A stretch of 64,000 bases of DNA from Rudaea sp. GTDB taxonomy: Bacteria > Pseudomonadota > Gammaproteobacteria > Xanthomonadales > Rhodanobacteraceae. The DNA is taken from contig JARLJU010000362.1 in NCBI GenBank assembly GCA_031291055.1, forward strand, positions 124,001 through 188,000, read 5' to 3'. The position numbers and the translations under genes were made by a program. Numbering within the stretch: position 1 is the stretch's first letter; each line of letters opens with the position of its first letter. Positions 55,077 to 64,000 of this stretch are shown here, piece by piece. Under the pieces are notes generated by a model that did not search any database, was not told the DNA's origin, and was given only the letters and a program-made list of their open reading frames with translations.

Positions 55077-56510
55077 GTGCTGAAGCCAACCTACCCCTAC
55101 TACCTTGCCAACAAGGCTGTCGCAGCGAACACCGATCTCGAGGTGACCGACAAATACACCGGCAAGGTCGCGACGCGCGTGGCGCTGGCGGACGCCAAGG
55201 CCATCGATGCCGGCATCGCCGCCGCGGTCGAGGCTCAGGAACCGCTGCGCAAGTTCACGCCGTATCAGCGCCAGGCGGTGCTGGAACATTGCGTCAAACG
55301 CTTCCGCGAGCGCTTCGACGAAATGGCGATGGCGCTGTGCATCGAGGCAGGCAAGCCGATCAAGGATTCGCGCGGGGAAGTCACGCGCCTGATCGACACG
55401 TTCAAGATTGCGGCGGAAGAATCCGTGCGCATCGACGGTCATGTGATCAACCTGGAAATTTCACCGCGCGCGAAGGGTTACCGCGGCTTCACCAAACGCG
55501 TGCCGATCGGGCCGTGCTCGTTCATTTCGCCGTTCAATTTTCCGCTGAACCTGGCTGCGCACAAAGTTGCGCCGGCCATTGCCGCGGGTTGTCCGTTCGT
55601 GCTGAAGCCCGCCAGCCGTACGCCGATCGGTGCGCTGATCATCGGCGAGGTGCTGGCGGAGACCGATCTGCCGATCGGCGCATTCTCCATCCTGCCGGCA
55701 CATCGCGATGGCGCTGACCTGTTCACCACCGACGAGCGGTTCAAGCTGCTCTCGTTCACCGGCTCGCCGGCCGTGGGCTGGGATCTGAAGGCGCGCTCGG
55801 GCAAGAAGAAAGTGGTGCTCGAACTCGGCGGCAACGCTGCGTGCATCGTTGACGCGGATCAGGGCGATCGCCTCGACTTCGTCGTCGAGCGGGTGATCTT
55901 CGGCGCATTCTATCAATCCGGACAAAGCTGCATCGGCGTGCAACGCATCCTCGTGCAGGAGGCGTTCTACGACAAGTTCCGCGATGCCTTTATCGCGGCG
56001 ACGAAGAAACTTGTGGCTGGCGATCCCAAGGACGAGAAAACCTTCGTCGGCCCCATGATCGACGAAAAGGAAGCCAGACGCCTCGACGACTGGATCCAGG
56101 AAGCCGTGAAAGCCGGCGCCACCCTGTCGTGCGGCGGCAAGCGCACCGGTGCGATGCTCGAAGCAACTGTTCTGGAAAATGTGGACCCGAAGCAGAAGGT
56201 CAGTTGCATGGAAGCGTTCGGCCCGGTTGCGATCCTGCAGAAGTACAAGCATTTCGAGGACGCGATCCGCAGCGTCAACGACAGCGAATTCGGCCTGCAG
56301 GCGGGACTCTTCAGCTACGACGTGCGCAAGGCCATGCACGCCTGGGATGAACTGGATGTCGGTGGCATCGTCGTCGGCGACGTGCCGAGCTTCCGCGTCG
56401 ACAACATGCCCTACGGCGGCGTCAAGGATTCGGGCCTCGGTCGTGAAGGTATCCGCTACGCGATCGAGGACATGACTGAAATCCGGCTGATGGTGATGCG
56501 GGATCCGTGA
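55077..56510 (+). CDS. NAD(P)-dependent aldehyde dehydrogenase
   Basis: 477 residues from the GTG at 55077, chosen for the strong AGGAAGGAG site 6 nt upstream. Catalytic glutamate in VLELGGNAA and cysteine in SGQSCIGVQR are present, and the cofactor region reads SFISPFNFPLNL. It resembles the lactaldehyde/succinate-semialdehyde group of the superfamily. The substrate is unknown. It follows the acetolactate synthase gene by 144 bp, which includes the palindrome, so cotranscription is possible but not certain. Confidence 0.92.
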   Translation: MLKPTYPYYLANKAVAANTDLEVTDKYTGKVATRVALADAKAIDAGIAAAVEAQEPLRKFTPYQRQAVLEHCVKRFRERFDEMAMALCIEAGKPIKDSRGEVTRLIDTFKIAAEESVRIDGHVINLEISPRAKGYRGFTKRVPIGPCSFISPFNFPLNLAAHKVAPAIAAGCPFVLKPASRTPIGALIIGEVLAETDLPIGAFSILPAHRDGADLFTTDERFKLLSFTGSPAVGWDLKARSGKKKVVLELGGNAACIVDADQGDRLDFVVERVIFGAFYQSGQSCIGVQRILVQEAFYDKFRDAFIAATKKLVAGDPKDEKTFVGPMIDEKEARRLDDWIQEAVKAGATLSCGGKRTGAMLEATVLENVDPKQKVSCMEAFGPVAILQKYKHFEDAIRSVNDSEFGLQAGLFSYDVRKAMHAWDELDVGGIVVGDVPSFRVDNMPYGGVKDSGLGREGIRYAIEDMTEIRLMVMRDP

Positions 56511-56609
56511 TTTTCGCTGGCCTGCGCACGTGAACATGTCGCGCGTGCGCGCACTTTGGCGTTCTTGATCGGTATCCAGCCCGCCATCGCGGGCGTTGCA
56601 GGAATCGAC

Positions 56610-59030
56610 ATGGGCAAGTCCGCGTGGTTCGTCCCCATCCTGATTGTGCTGGCGCAGCTGGTACAGGCCCAATCCACGACTCCGCACCCACGTCTCATGC
56701 TCGATGCGGCGACGCTCGGCGCTCTGCGCAGCCGCGCGGCAGCCAACACTCCACAGTGGCAGCAACTGAAAAGCTACTGCGATTCGTTTATCGGCGGAAC
56801 GGTCAACTACCCTGACCAGGACAACTATCCGGATACGCCCGACATCGGTCAGGGCTACGAGGGCGATGGCTACTGGGCGCCGCTGATGAGTGAGGCGTTG
56901 TGCTATCAGACGCTCAAGTCCACGGACCCCACGACTGCAGCCGGTTACGGCGCCAAGGCTGCGGATATCGCGGTCAAGCTGTCGATGCCGTTTCCCGGGA
57001 CACATGGTGAAGATCCCTGCACCGATGACGGTTATGTCATGCGTTTCTTCGGCGTCGGCATGGGCATACTCTACGACTGGGCCTACGACGTCCTGACGCC
57101 CGCGCAGCGTGTCCAGATCTACACGACCGCAAACGCCTGGCAGACGAGTTGGGAAGCTCCGGGCGGATGCTCGTCATTCGCCTATGAGCATCCGCCACTG
57201 GGCAATTATTTCGCCGGCTATTTTCACGCCAAGACCGTCATGGCGCTGGCGACGGCGGGCGACAACATCGGCGCTGCGCCCAATGCCGCGACTGAATGGA
57301 TCGACTGGCAGACCACGGAATTCAACACCGCACCATCGAACCCGCCGCATATCGGTGTGCAGCCGTACTACGTCGCGCATATGTCCGGCGGCGGATGGCC
57401 GGAGGGCTTCGGCAACTACGGCCCGCTGGCCACCTTGAACATGAGTCTGCCGGCCTGGGAAGTGAAGACCGCGACAAATACCGACATCGTCAACGCAGCG
57501 GCGCCATATGCGTTTCCCATCGATGCGGCCGATTACCTGATGCACTTCACCTGGCCCTCGCGCAACTATATCGACGATCGCGACACCAATCATTCCAATG
57601 GCGACGCCGGCGCGCCTCCACCCGGTTCCGCGGATCCCGGCATGTTCATGCAAGTCCTCGGCAGCCTGCGCTACTGGAGCGCAGCGCATGCCGATGCATT
57701 CCAGGAATACACGAACGAAGTGATTGCGGCTGCCGGCAGCGATGCGGACGCGTGGGAAGCATTCCTGTTCTACGATGCTAAAGGAACGGCCGCGCCGTTG
57801 GCGACGCTGCCGCTGTCATATTTCGCCAGTGGCCCCAATGCGGTGGCTGCGCGCTCGGACTGGACCACGAACGCAAGCTGGATGTCGTTCCGGGCCGGCC
57901 CCTACATCGACAATCCCGAAGCCGGCGAAGAAGGCTTCGATCAAGGCAGCCTCGCCCTGGTACGTGGCGGCACGCCCTTGCTGGTCAACGGCACCGGCTG
58001 GGAAGTGCACGAGCCCGGCGGCGATGCCGATGAAAACCGTGTCTACAACGACGAATACGGCGGATTCGACGGCAGCGTCTATAGCGGAAACCGCACGATC
58101 TACAATATTTTCTACGTGCGCAATATGAACGGGGCGGCCGTGGCCAATTCCTACGGCCAGGAAAGCAATACCGCCGAAGACGACGGCGTGCAGACGCGCA
58201 TCGCTGCATTCGAGGATGGATCCAGTTATGTCTACACCCTAGCGACCCGTCTCGAAGACATGTATCGGCTGGATCCGAGCCAGCATGCGCAAGTCGCCGC
58301 GTGGTCGCGCGAAATCGTCTATTTGCGCCCCAACCGGCTTGTGGTCCACGACCGCACGGCGGCGGGCAACACGACCGGCACGAACACCAACGACGACCAG
58401 TTCCTTGCATTCCATTTCCCGGCCAATCCCGCGCCCGCAACCGCGCCGGCCGGAGAACAGCGTTACGACGTGACCTACGCCGCAAACTATGCAGGCGCGA
58501 TGACCACCGTGCTCCCCGCCAATGCGGCGACGACCATCATCGGCATGTATCCGGCGAACGATGGCGATGCAGGCAGCAATCCGGTCAAGGTCTGGCAGGT
58601 ACAGGTGCGCGCACCGAATACGAATGCCACGCAAGAATGGCTGACTGTGTTTGATCTCTCGGCATCGGCCAGCGCAGTTGCCACGGCAAGCGCCATCACG
58701 GTGACGTCCGGCAGTGCGGTCGGCAGCGTGCTCGCCACCAGCGACGCCAATCAGGCGATTCTGTTCAACAGCGGGGCGGCCGGCACGACCATTTCCGGTT
58801 CAATCGGCTACTCGGTTCCCAAGGTGGCAACGACACATTTCATCACCGAACTGCCGCCCAACAGCGGCTACTCGGCGGCTGCAACCATCGACGGCAGCAA
58901 TCACGACATCACGGTGACGCCCGGCGGCTCGCTGACAACCTCGGCCAGTGGCGTGCTGACCTTCACCGTCAGCGCGGCCGGCGTCGTCGGCCCGGGTGAT
59001 CGCATCTTCGCCGACGGATTTGGCGGCTGA
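56610..59030 (+). CDS. large secreted heparinase II/III-like protein with C-terminal IFADGFGG tail
   Basis: 806 residues from the ATG at 56610 (AGGAA upstream), with a signal peptide (WFVPILIVLAQLVQA). The start of the mature protein, HPRLMLDAATLGALRSRAA, and an alpha-toroid region of paired helices (about residues 30-400) followed by beta-sandwich strands resemble heparinase II/III and alginate-lyase-like polysaccharide lyases. The catalytic residues cannot be assigned with confidence. The end GDRIFADGFGG matches the tail of the small protein at 16089-16286. The protein is probably secreted or on the cell surface. Confidence 0.78.
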   Translation: MGKSAWFVPILIVLAQLVQAQSTTPHPRLMLDAATLGALRSRAAANTPQWQQLKSYCDSFIGGTVNYPDQDNYPDTPDIGQGYEGDGYWAPLMSEALCYQTLKSTDPTTAAGYGAKAADIAVKLSMPFPGTHGEDPCTDDGYVMRFFGVGMGILYDWAYDVLTPAQRVQIYTTANAWQTSWEAPGGCSSFAYEHPPLGNYFAGYFHAKTVMALATAGDNIGAAPNAATEWIDWQTTEFNTAPSNPPHIGVQPYYVAHMSGGGWPEGFGNYGPLATLNMSLPAWEVKTATNTDIVNAAAPYAFPIDAADYLMHFTWPSRNYIDDRDTNHSNGDAGAPPPGSADPGMFMQVLGSLRYWSAAHADAFQEYTNEVIAAAGSDADAWEAFLFYDAKGTAAPLATLPLSYFASGPNAVAARSDWTTNASWMSFRAGPYIDNPEAGEEGFDQGSLALVRGGTPLLVNGTGWEVHEPGGDADENRVYNDEYGGFDGSVYSGNRTIYNIFYVRNMNGAAVANSYGQESNTAEDDGVQTRIAAFEDGSSYVYTLATRLEDMYRLDPSQHAQVAAWSREIVYLRPNRLVVHDRTAAGNTTGTNTNDDQFLAFHFPANPAPATAPAGEQRYDVTYAANYAGAMTTVLPANAATTIIGMYPANDGDAGSNPVKVWQVQVRAPNTNATQEWLTVFDLSASASAVATASAITVTSGSAVGSVLATSDANQAILFNSGAAGTTISGSIGYSVPKVATTHFITELPPNSGYSAAATIDGSNHDITVTPGGSLTTSASGVLTFTVSAAGVVGPGDRIFADGFGG

Positions 59031-59116
59031 GCATCTCCAGGTGCCGCATCGCGTTAGATTTGCGCGCAAAACCCGGTCCCGCTACAAACGGATCGGGCAT
59101 GCTCTGGAGATCATCA

Positions 59117-60193
59117 ATGACGTACCTGTTCTCGTTCCTGCTGAGCATTGCCTGTCTGGCCACGGCTGCGCACGCCGCGAGCTGGCCTGAACCAAGCGAA
59201 GGCGACTTCGTCGTCAAAAACTTTCGCTTTACCAGTGGCGAAATCCTGCCCCAGCTGAACCTGCACTACCGGACCCTCGGCACGGCGCAAAAGGACAGAA
59301 AGGGACACACGACCAACGCAGTGCTGATCATGCACGGCACCGGCGGCGCCGGTACGCAATTCCTCAACGACAGGTTTGGCGGCGAGCTGTTCGGGCCGGG
59401 CCAGCCATTGGATGCGACCAGGTTTTTCATCGTGCTGCCCGACGACATCGGTCATGGCAAATCGAGCAAGCCCAGCAATGGCCTGCATGCGAAATTCCCG
59501 CACTACGGTTATGACGACATGGTGCTTGCCGAATACCGTCTGCTGACCGAAAAGCTCAAGGTCAATCATCTGCGCCTGGTCATGGGCACGTCGATGGGCG
59601 GCATGCACACGTGGATGTGGGGCGAGAAATATCCTGATTTCATGGATGCACTGATGCCGCTGGCATCGCTCCCGGTGCAGATTTCCGGCCGCAACCGCAT
59701 GCTGCGCAAGATGCTGATGGATTCGATCCGGACAGACCCGGAATGGAACAACGGCGAATACACGCATCCGCCGCACGGGCTCGTCGGTGCGGTCGACATC
59801 CTGCTGATCATGGGATCCAGCCCGTTGCAGTGGCAGAAAGAGGCGCCGGACCGCGACAGCGCGGACAAGTTTCTCGACGACCGCATCGCCAGATACCTGC
59901 AGGAAGACGATGCCAACGACCTGCTGTACCAGGTCGACGCCTCGCGCGACTACAACCCGCAACTGCAGCTTGCCAGCATCAAGGCGCCGTTGCTCGCGGT
60001 CAATTCCGCCGACGACCAGATCAATCCGCCGGAACTGGGCATACTCGAGCGCGAGATAAAAAACGTCGCGCACGGTCGTGCGGTGATCCTTCCCATCAGC
60101 GACAAGACGCGCGGCCACGGCACGCACACGATCGCCGCAATCTGGAAAGACCAGCTGGTTGCGCTGCTCAAGCAAACCGACGCGAAGCCCTGA
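59117..60193 (+). CDS. exported MetX-like alpha/beta hydrolase
   Basis: 358 residues from the ATG at 59117 (GGAG 8 nt upstream), with a signal peptide (MTYLFSFLLSIACLATAAHA). The alpha/beta hydrolase core is complete: oxyanion region IMHGTGGAGTQ, nucleophile serine in VMGTSMGGMHTW, aspartate in NSADDQINPP and histidine in KTRGHGTHT. The whole resembles homoserine O-acetyltransferase (MetX). The export signal argues against a role in methionine synthesis, so it is likely a periplasmic or secreted acylase or esterase. It converges on def. Confidence 0.85.
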   Translation: MTYLFSFLLSIACLATAAHAASWPEPSEGDFVVKNFRFTSGEILPQLNLHYRTLGTAQKDRKGHTTNAVLIMHGTGGAGTQFLNDRFGGELFGPGQPLDATRFFIVLPDDIGHGKSSKPSNGLHAKFPHYGYDDMVLAEYRLLTEKLKVNHLRLVMGTSMGGMHTWMWGEKYPDFMDALMPLASLPVQISGRNRMLRKMLMDSIRTDPEWNNGEYTHPPHGLVGAVDILLIMGSSPLQWQKEAPDRDSADKFLDDRIARYLQEDDANDLLYQVDASRDYNPQLQLASIKAPLLAVNSADDQINPPELGILEREIKNVAHGRAVILPISDKTRGHGTHTIAAIWKDQLVALLKQTDAKP

Positions 60194-60198
60194 ACCGC

Positions 60199-60732
60199 TT
60201 ACTCGTCGCTGCCGGGATCGAGGGCGGGAAACAGCACCTCGGTGAAACCGAACTTGGCAAAATCGGTGATACGCGACGGATACAGGCGTCCGATCAGGTG
60301 GTCGCATTCGTGCTGGACGACGCGTGCGTGGAAGCCCTCGGCAACGCGCTCGATCGGTGCGCCGGAGGGATCGAAGCCGGCGTAGCGGATCTGCGTGTAG
60401 CGCTCGACGGCACCGCGCATGCCGGGCACCGACAGACACCCTTCCCAACCCTCCTCCATGGCATCCGATAGCGGAGCAATGCTCGGATTGAGCAGGATGG
60501 TACGCGGTACGGCCGGCGCATCGGGATAGCGTTCGCTGTGCTCGAAACCGAAGATCACCAGTTGCAGGTCGACACCGATCTGCGGCGCCGCGAGGCCGAC
60601 GCCACCGGCGGCCTGCATGGTCTCGAACATGTCGGCGATCAACACATGCAACTCGGGCGTATCAAACGCTTCGACCGGCTGGGCGATGCGCAGCAGGCGT
60701 GCATCGCCCATCTTCAGAATTGGGTGGATCAT
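60199..60732 (-). CDS. def: peptide deformylase
   Basis: 177 residues from the ATG at 60732 (GGAAC upstream). It removes the formyl group from the N-terminal methionine of new proteins. Motif 1 [11 protein letters not shown], motif 2 [11 protein letters not shown] (metal-binding Cys) and motif 3 [18 protein letters not shown] (two metal-binding His and the catalytic Glu) are all intact, with HECDH instead of the more usual HEFDH. The gene stands alone; fmt is not adjacent. Confidence 0.95.
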   Translation of the reverse strand: MIHPILKMGDARLLRIAQPVEAFDTPELHVLIADMFETMQAAGGVGLAAPQIGVDLQLVIFGFEHSERYPDAPAVPRTILLNPSIAPLSDAMEEGWEGCLSVPGMRGAVERYTQIRYAGFDPSGAPIERVAEGFHARVVQHECDHLIGRLYPSRITDFAKFGFTEVLFPALDPGSDE

Positions 60733-60924
60733 CGTCTCGTTCCCATGACCCTGAACGTCGGGCTTGGAGGTGATCTTAAGCGAAGATTCCCATCTTGACC
60801 CCGGCAGCCGCCGCTGCGCGTTCAAGGGCCCATGTCGGCCCTCGCCCAAGCACTACCCAGTTGGCGCCTATCCCCGGCGCGGACAGCTTACCGCCGGCGT
60901 CGATTTCCCGTACTCTGCGCATCC

Positions 60925-61476
60925 ATGGGGGCCGAGAAGACGGACGAACAATTGATGCTCGCCTATGCGCAAGGCGATGTTCGTGCGTTCGACACGCTTT
61001 ATCACCGCCAGCGCGGCATGTTGTACCGTTTCATTCTGCGCAGCATGCACGACCGCGCCAGCGCGGACGAACTGTTCCAGGAAACCTGGAGCCGCCTGAT
61101 CGCCTCGCGCACACGCTATCGCGTGGAAGCCAAGTTCAGCACCTGGCTGCTGCAGATTGCGCACAACCTCATTGTCGACAGTTTTCGCCGCGCGCGCCCG
61201 CAAGCCGGCCCCGAGGAAACCGAGAGCGTGTTCCGCGAACTGGATGCGCCGGAATCCGAACGCCCGGAACAGGTGCTCGGCGCGTTTGAACAGCGCCGGC
61301 GGCTGCAGATCGTGCTGGACGCGTTGCCGCAGGAGCAGCGCGAGGCGTTTCTCATGCGCGTCGAAGGCGGCCTGGGACTCGAAGACATCGCCACGGCGAC
61401 CGGCGCGGGACACGAAACCGTGAAATCGCGTTTGCGCTATGCATTCGCGAAAATACGCGAGAAACTCTCCGAATGA
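60925..61476 (+). CDS. ECF-type RNA polymerase sigma factor
   Basis: 183 residues from the ATG at 60925. Region 2 (AYAQGDVRAFDTLYHRQRGM, ADELFQETWSRLIASR, FSTWLLQIAHNLIVDSFRR) and region 4 (ALPQEQREAFLMRVEGGLGL, EDIATATGAGHETVKSRLRY) are clearly present with no other domain. It is an extracytoplasmic-function sigma factor. Its stop overlaps the next gene by 4 bp, which is therefore the candidate regulator. Confidence 0.94.
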   Translation: MGAEKTDEQLMLAYAQGDVRAFDTLYHRQRGMLYRFILRSMHDRASADELFQETWSRLIASRTRYRVEAKFSTWLLQIAHNLIVDSFRRARPQAGPEETESVFRELDAPESERPEQVLGAFEQRRRLQIVLDALPQEQREAFLMRVEGGLGLEDIATATGAGHETVKSRLRYAFAKIREKLSE

Positions 61477-62450
61477 TTTCTGCCAGGGAACAATTCGAGC
61501 GCGATTTCGAGGATTTCCTCAAGCAGGACGACGCACATCTGACTGCGCTGTATCGCAAGCTGCCGCAGGCAGAGCCGGATTCCAGGATCGACGCGGCGGT
61601 GCTCGCGATGGCGCACCGCGCGCTCAATCCCGCACTCGTCGCCACGCCACTGCCCCGTGCGGAGCGACGCCGGGCGCGCTGGTTGCCGGCGCTTGGCGCA
61701 GCGGCCGGACTGGTGCTGGCGGCCGGCGTGGCCCTGCGCGTCGGCCCGCAGATCTGGGGAGATCGCAGCGATCGTGCTACTGGTACGCCCGTCGTCGATG
61801 GCACGGACAGTGTGATCGAAGTGCGGCCGCTGGACGCTCCAGCCGCACCACCACCCCCGGCGTCTCCCGCGCCGCCTCCGGCACCGATGGCTGCGCAATC
61901 GATGGCTGCCAAGGCAAGGGGCGAAATGCGCGCACCGAAACCGGCGGCGATGGCGCCTGAGCCCATGGCCAAATCCGTACGCCAGGAAGCTGCTGCCGAA
62001 GCGCCAGCGTTGGCCGCCCAGCCCAGCAGCATCGACGTCGAGAAAACGGATAGAGCGGAAAATGGCGCGCGGCAACCGTCGCTGGCGGCTGCGCCCGCGC
62101 AGGCATTTCCCGGTCGGGCACAACCCCGGTCCGAGATGGATGCGGTGGAACGCAAGCAGGCGATTGCCGCAGGTGCCTGGCAGACCTTGCCCGAAAACGC
62201 CGCGCGCGATGCTGCCGCCGGGTCGGCCGCGCCGACCGCCGCAAGCCCGGCAACGCCCGCAGCGGCGCCGGGTGTTGCCGCGCCGAGGGAGAAAAAAGCC
62301 GAGATCGCCGCAACACCCGAAGCAATGATCGGGCGCATCCGCCGTGAGTTGCGTGAAAACCATCGCGACTCGGCTTTGCGCGATCTGATCGAATTTCGTC
62401 GACGCTATCCCGACTACACGCTGCCGCAAGATCTGCTCGAGCTGAAATGA
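61473..62450 (+). CDS. predicted single-pass membrane protein, candidate anti-sigma partner
   Basis: 325 residues, translationally coupled to the ECF sigma gene by a 4-bp overlap. The N-terminal cytoplasmic 65 residues (REQFERDFEDFLKQDDAHLT, PDSRIDAAVLAMAHRAL) are followed by one transmembrane helix (WLPALGAAAGLVLAAGVALRV, about residues 68-90), a long Ala/Pro-rich linker, and a C-terminal helical motif of about 50 residues (EAMIGRIRRELRENHRDSAL, RDLIEFRRRYPDYTLPQDL). No zinc-binding anti-sigma motif is visible, so the anti-sigma role is inferred from position and topology. Confidence 0.75.
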   Translation: MISAREQFERDFEDFLKQDDAHLTALYRKLPQAEPDSRIDAAVLAMAHRALNPALVATPLPRAERRRARWLPALGAAAGLVLAAGVALRVGPQIWGDRSDRATGTPVVDGTDSVIEVRPLDAPAAPPPPASPAPPPAPMAAQSMAAKARGEMRAPKPAAMAPEPMAKSVRQEAAAEAPALAAQPSSIDVEKTDRAENGARQPSLAAAPAQAFPGRAQPRSEMDAVERKQAIAAGAWQTLPENAARDAAAGSAAPTAASPATPAAAPGVAAPREKKAEIAATPEAMIGRIRRELRENHRDSALRDLIEFRRRYPDYTLPQDLLELK

Positions 62451-63043
62451 GTGCGACGCGCTACGCGCTGACTGCGCCCGCGCAGCTTTCCCGGGAAATC
62501 AGGAAGAGCAAATTCATCGCGAATGCCGCCAATACCACGTCAGAAGAAGCGGCGATCGAATTCCTCGAACGAATGTCCGATGCTGCCGCCACGCACAACT
62601 GCTGGGCCTGGCGTATCGGCGAGCGCTACCGCTCCAGCGATGATGGCGAACCGGCGGGAACCGCGGGCAAGCCGATCCTGCAGGCGATCGACGGCCAAAG
62701 CCTCGACAACGTCACGGTCGTCGTGACGCGCTGGTTCGGCGGCATCAAGCTCGGCGCGGGCGGCCTGATGCGCGCCTACGGCGGCTGCGCGGCTGGATGC
62801 CTGCGCCAGGCCAGCAAGAGCGAACTTGTCGAGACGGCGCACGTCGAATTCGCGGTGGAATTCTCCGTGTTGCCGACCCTGCACGCACGCCTGCGCGCAC
62901 TCGCCGCTACGATCAATGCGGAAGACTTCGCCGAAGCCGGCGCAATCGTGCGGATCGGCCTGCCGGTAGCGCGGCTGGCGGAGTTGCACAGCCTGCTGGC
63001 CGACCTGACCCGCGGCCGCAGCGAGATTCGGCTGCTGGATTGA
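62447..63043 (+). CDS. YigZ/IMPACT-family protein
   Basis: 198 residues, overlapping the previous gene by 4 bp. The UPF0029/IMPACT signature is present: SKFIANAANTTSEEAAIEFL, DDGEPAGTAGKPIL, VVVTRWFGGIKLGAGGLMRAYGG, followed by a small C-terminal domain. The bacterial members have no settled biochemical role. It probably belongs to the transcript of the sigma factor. Confidence 0.92.
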   Translation: MSATRYALTAPAQLSREIRKSKFIANAANTTSEEAAIEFLERMSDAAATHNCWAWRIGERYRSSDDGEPAGTAGKPILQAIDGQSLDNVTVVVTRWFGGIKLGAGGLMRAYGGCAAGCLRQASKSELVETAHVEFAVEFSVLPTLHARLRALAATINAEDFAEAGAIVRIGLPVARLAELHSLLADLTRGRSEIRLLD

Positions 63044-63148
63044 ATCCGCCGAATTGATCGCGGTTCGATCGCCATGGGTTGAACGCTCTGGATTGAATCA
63101 GCGCGCAATGCCACCATGCACTGTTTGCGCACGCCATCCAGAGCTGTC

Positions 63149-64000
63149 ATGACCGAAACCATCGAATCCGGTTCCACGCCGCCGTCGCCGACGCGTCGGT
63201 TTTCCGCGCTGCGTCTGCTGCTTCCCTACTTCAGGAAGTATCGCGGCCTGCTCCTCGGCTGGATCGGGTTTCTCGCCTTGTCCTCGGCGGCGACGCTGTC
63301 ATTGCCGCTGGCCGTGCGGGTGATGATCGATCATGGCTTCGCGCATGCGGATCCGGCAACCATCAACCGCAGTTTTCTCGGCCTGTTCGTTGTCGCCGTG
63401 GTGCTGGCGATTGCCACCGCGGCACGCTATTTCTGCGTCGCCCTGCTGGGCGAGCGCGTGGTCGCCGACCTGCGCCGCAAACTTTACGCCCACCTGCTCA
63501 CGCTCGATCAGGCGTTCTACGAACGTACCCGCGTCGGCGAATTGATCTCGCGTCTGGGCAGCGACACCGAGCTGGTGCAGACCACGGTCAGCTCAAGCAT
63601 GTCGATTGCCTTGCGCAGTGTGGTCACCGCGATTGGCGGCGCGATCATGCTGGTAACGACGAGCCCGCGCCTGGCCGGCTATGCCGCACTCGTCATTCCC
63701 CTGGTGATCCTGCCGATCGTGCTGGCCGGGCGGCGACAGCAGAAACTCGCACGCGCCACCCAGGACCGCGTCGCCGACGCGGCAGCGGTTGCCAATGAAA
63801 CCCTCAATGCGGTTTATGCGGTGCAGGCCTACGCACGCGAGCCGGTTGAAATGGCCCGTTACGACGGCGCGATCACTCGGTCCGTGGCGACAGCCCGGCG
63901 ACGCATTGGCCAGCGCGCTGGGCTGACGGCGCTCGTGATCCTGCTGGTCTTCGGCGCGATCACGCTGGCGCTCTGGGCCGGCGCGCGTTCAGTGATGGGC
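63149..64000 (+). CDS. ABC exporter (MsbA/multidrug type), membrane domain, cut by the window end
   Basis: The first 284 residues are present and the frame is open at the window edge. The start ATG at 63149 is followed by TTPPSPTRRFSALRLLLPYF-type sequence and five or more transmembrane segments (LLGWIGFLALSSAATLSL, LFVVAVVLAIATAARYF, RLAGYAALVIPLVILPIVL, AGLTALVILLVFGAITLAL). LDQAFYERTRVGELISRLGSD is the conserved first cytoplasmic loop of type IV exporters such as MsbA. The nucleotide-binding domain lies outside the window. Confidence 0.88.
   Translation, partial: MTETIESGSTPPSPTRRFSALRLLLPYFRKYRGLLLGWIGFLALSSAATLSLPLAVRVMIDHGFAHADPATINRSFLGLFVVAVVLAIATAARYFCVALLGERVVADLRRKLYAHLLTLDQAFYERTRVGELISRLGSDTELVQTTVSSSMSIALRSVVTAIGGAIMLVTTSPRLAGYAALVIPLVILPIVLAGRRQQKLARATQDRVADAAAVANETLNAVYAVQAYAREPVEMARYDGAITRSVATARRRIGQRAGLTALVILLVFGAITLALWAGARSVMG

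Noticed and set aside
59117-60193. Annotation as homoserine O-acetyltransferase (metX)
   Set aside because: Fold and triad match, but the clear export signal and the lack of methionine genes nearby argue for another acylase or esterase.

Overview
The window is a contiguous GC-rich gammaproteobacterial chromosome segment with no insertion sequence, phage, CRISPR array or replication origin visible. The most likely source is the Xanthomonadales, in particular the Rhodanobacteraceae/Dokdonella-like group. This is inferred from the block uvrC-pgsA-tRNAGly-tRNACys-tRNALeu (the order known from E. coli and relatives), from the kdsB/low-molecular-weight phosphatase pair, and from two secreted proteins ending in an IFADG(F/M)GG tail.

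Layout. 1-1564: a frameshifted DUF885 peptidase-like gene cut by the window edge. 1583-12377 (minus strand): one tightly overlapping eight-gene operon that encodes two multicomponent export systems, an RND pump with adaptor and TolC-type lipoprotein, then a NodT-type outer membrane factor, an ABC permease, an ABC ATPase, an adaptor lipoprotein and a secreted beta-propeller. A two-component system (12503-14534) is transcribed divergently from it. 14.5-21.4 kb: a gene-sparse zone of small stress, secreted and hypothetical genes, a TPR-methyltransferase, the relic of a sensor kinase, and two diverged 120-bp direct repeats that each end in a terminator-like hairpin. 21.6-32.7 kb (minus strand): tRNALeu, tRNACys, tRNAGly, pgsA, uvrC, an NHL-thioredoxin protein, a low-molecular-weight phosphatase, kdsB, ispG, a PilZ-like protein and an acyl-CoA hydrolase/CoA-transferase.

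32.9-46.0 kb (plus strand) is the most remarkable part: six consecutive genes that look like a complete electron conduit. They are a cytosolic flavoprotein with two cyclic-nucleotide domains and a four-cluster ferredoxin; a membrane protein with two histidine pairs suited to b haems; an FHA-domain protein anchored in the inner membrane and carrying ten CXXCH haem sites; a lipoprotein with two GlcG/HbpS-like domains; a 610-residue outer membrane barrel candidate; and a 1294-residue exported protein with ten CXXCH sites plus an LVIVD beta-propeller. Together they could carry electrons between the NAD(P)H pool and the cell exterior.

46.0-64.0 kb: a DUF4440 remnant, a cupin, an NTF2-like protein, a cardiolipin-synthase-like enzyme, a multidomain response regulator with degenerate GGDEF/EAL domains, xseA, a VIT-family transporter, an acetolactate synthase/aldehyde dehydrogenase pair, a secreted heparinase-like protein, a secreted MetX-like hydrolase, def, an ECF sigma factor with a putative membrane partner, a YigZ protein, and the start of an ABC exporter cut by the window end.
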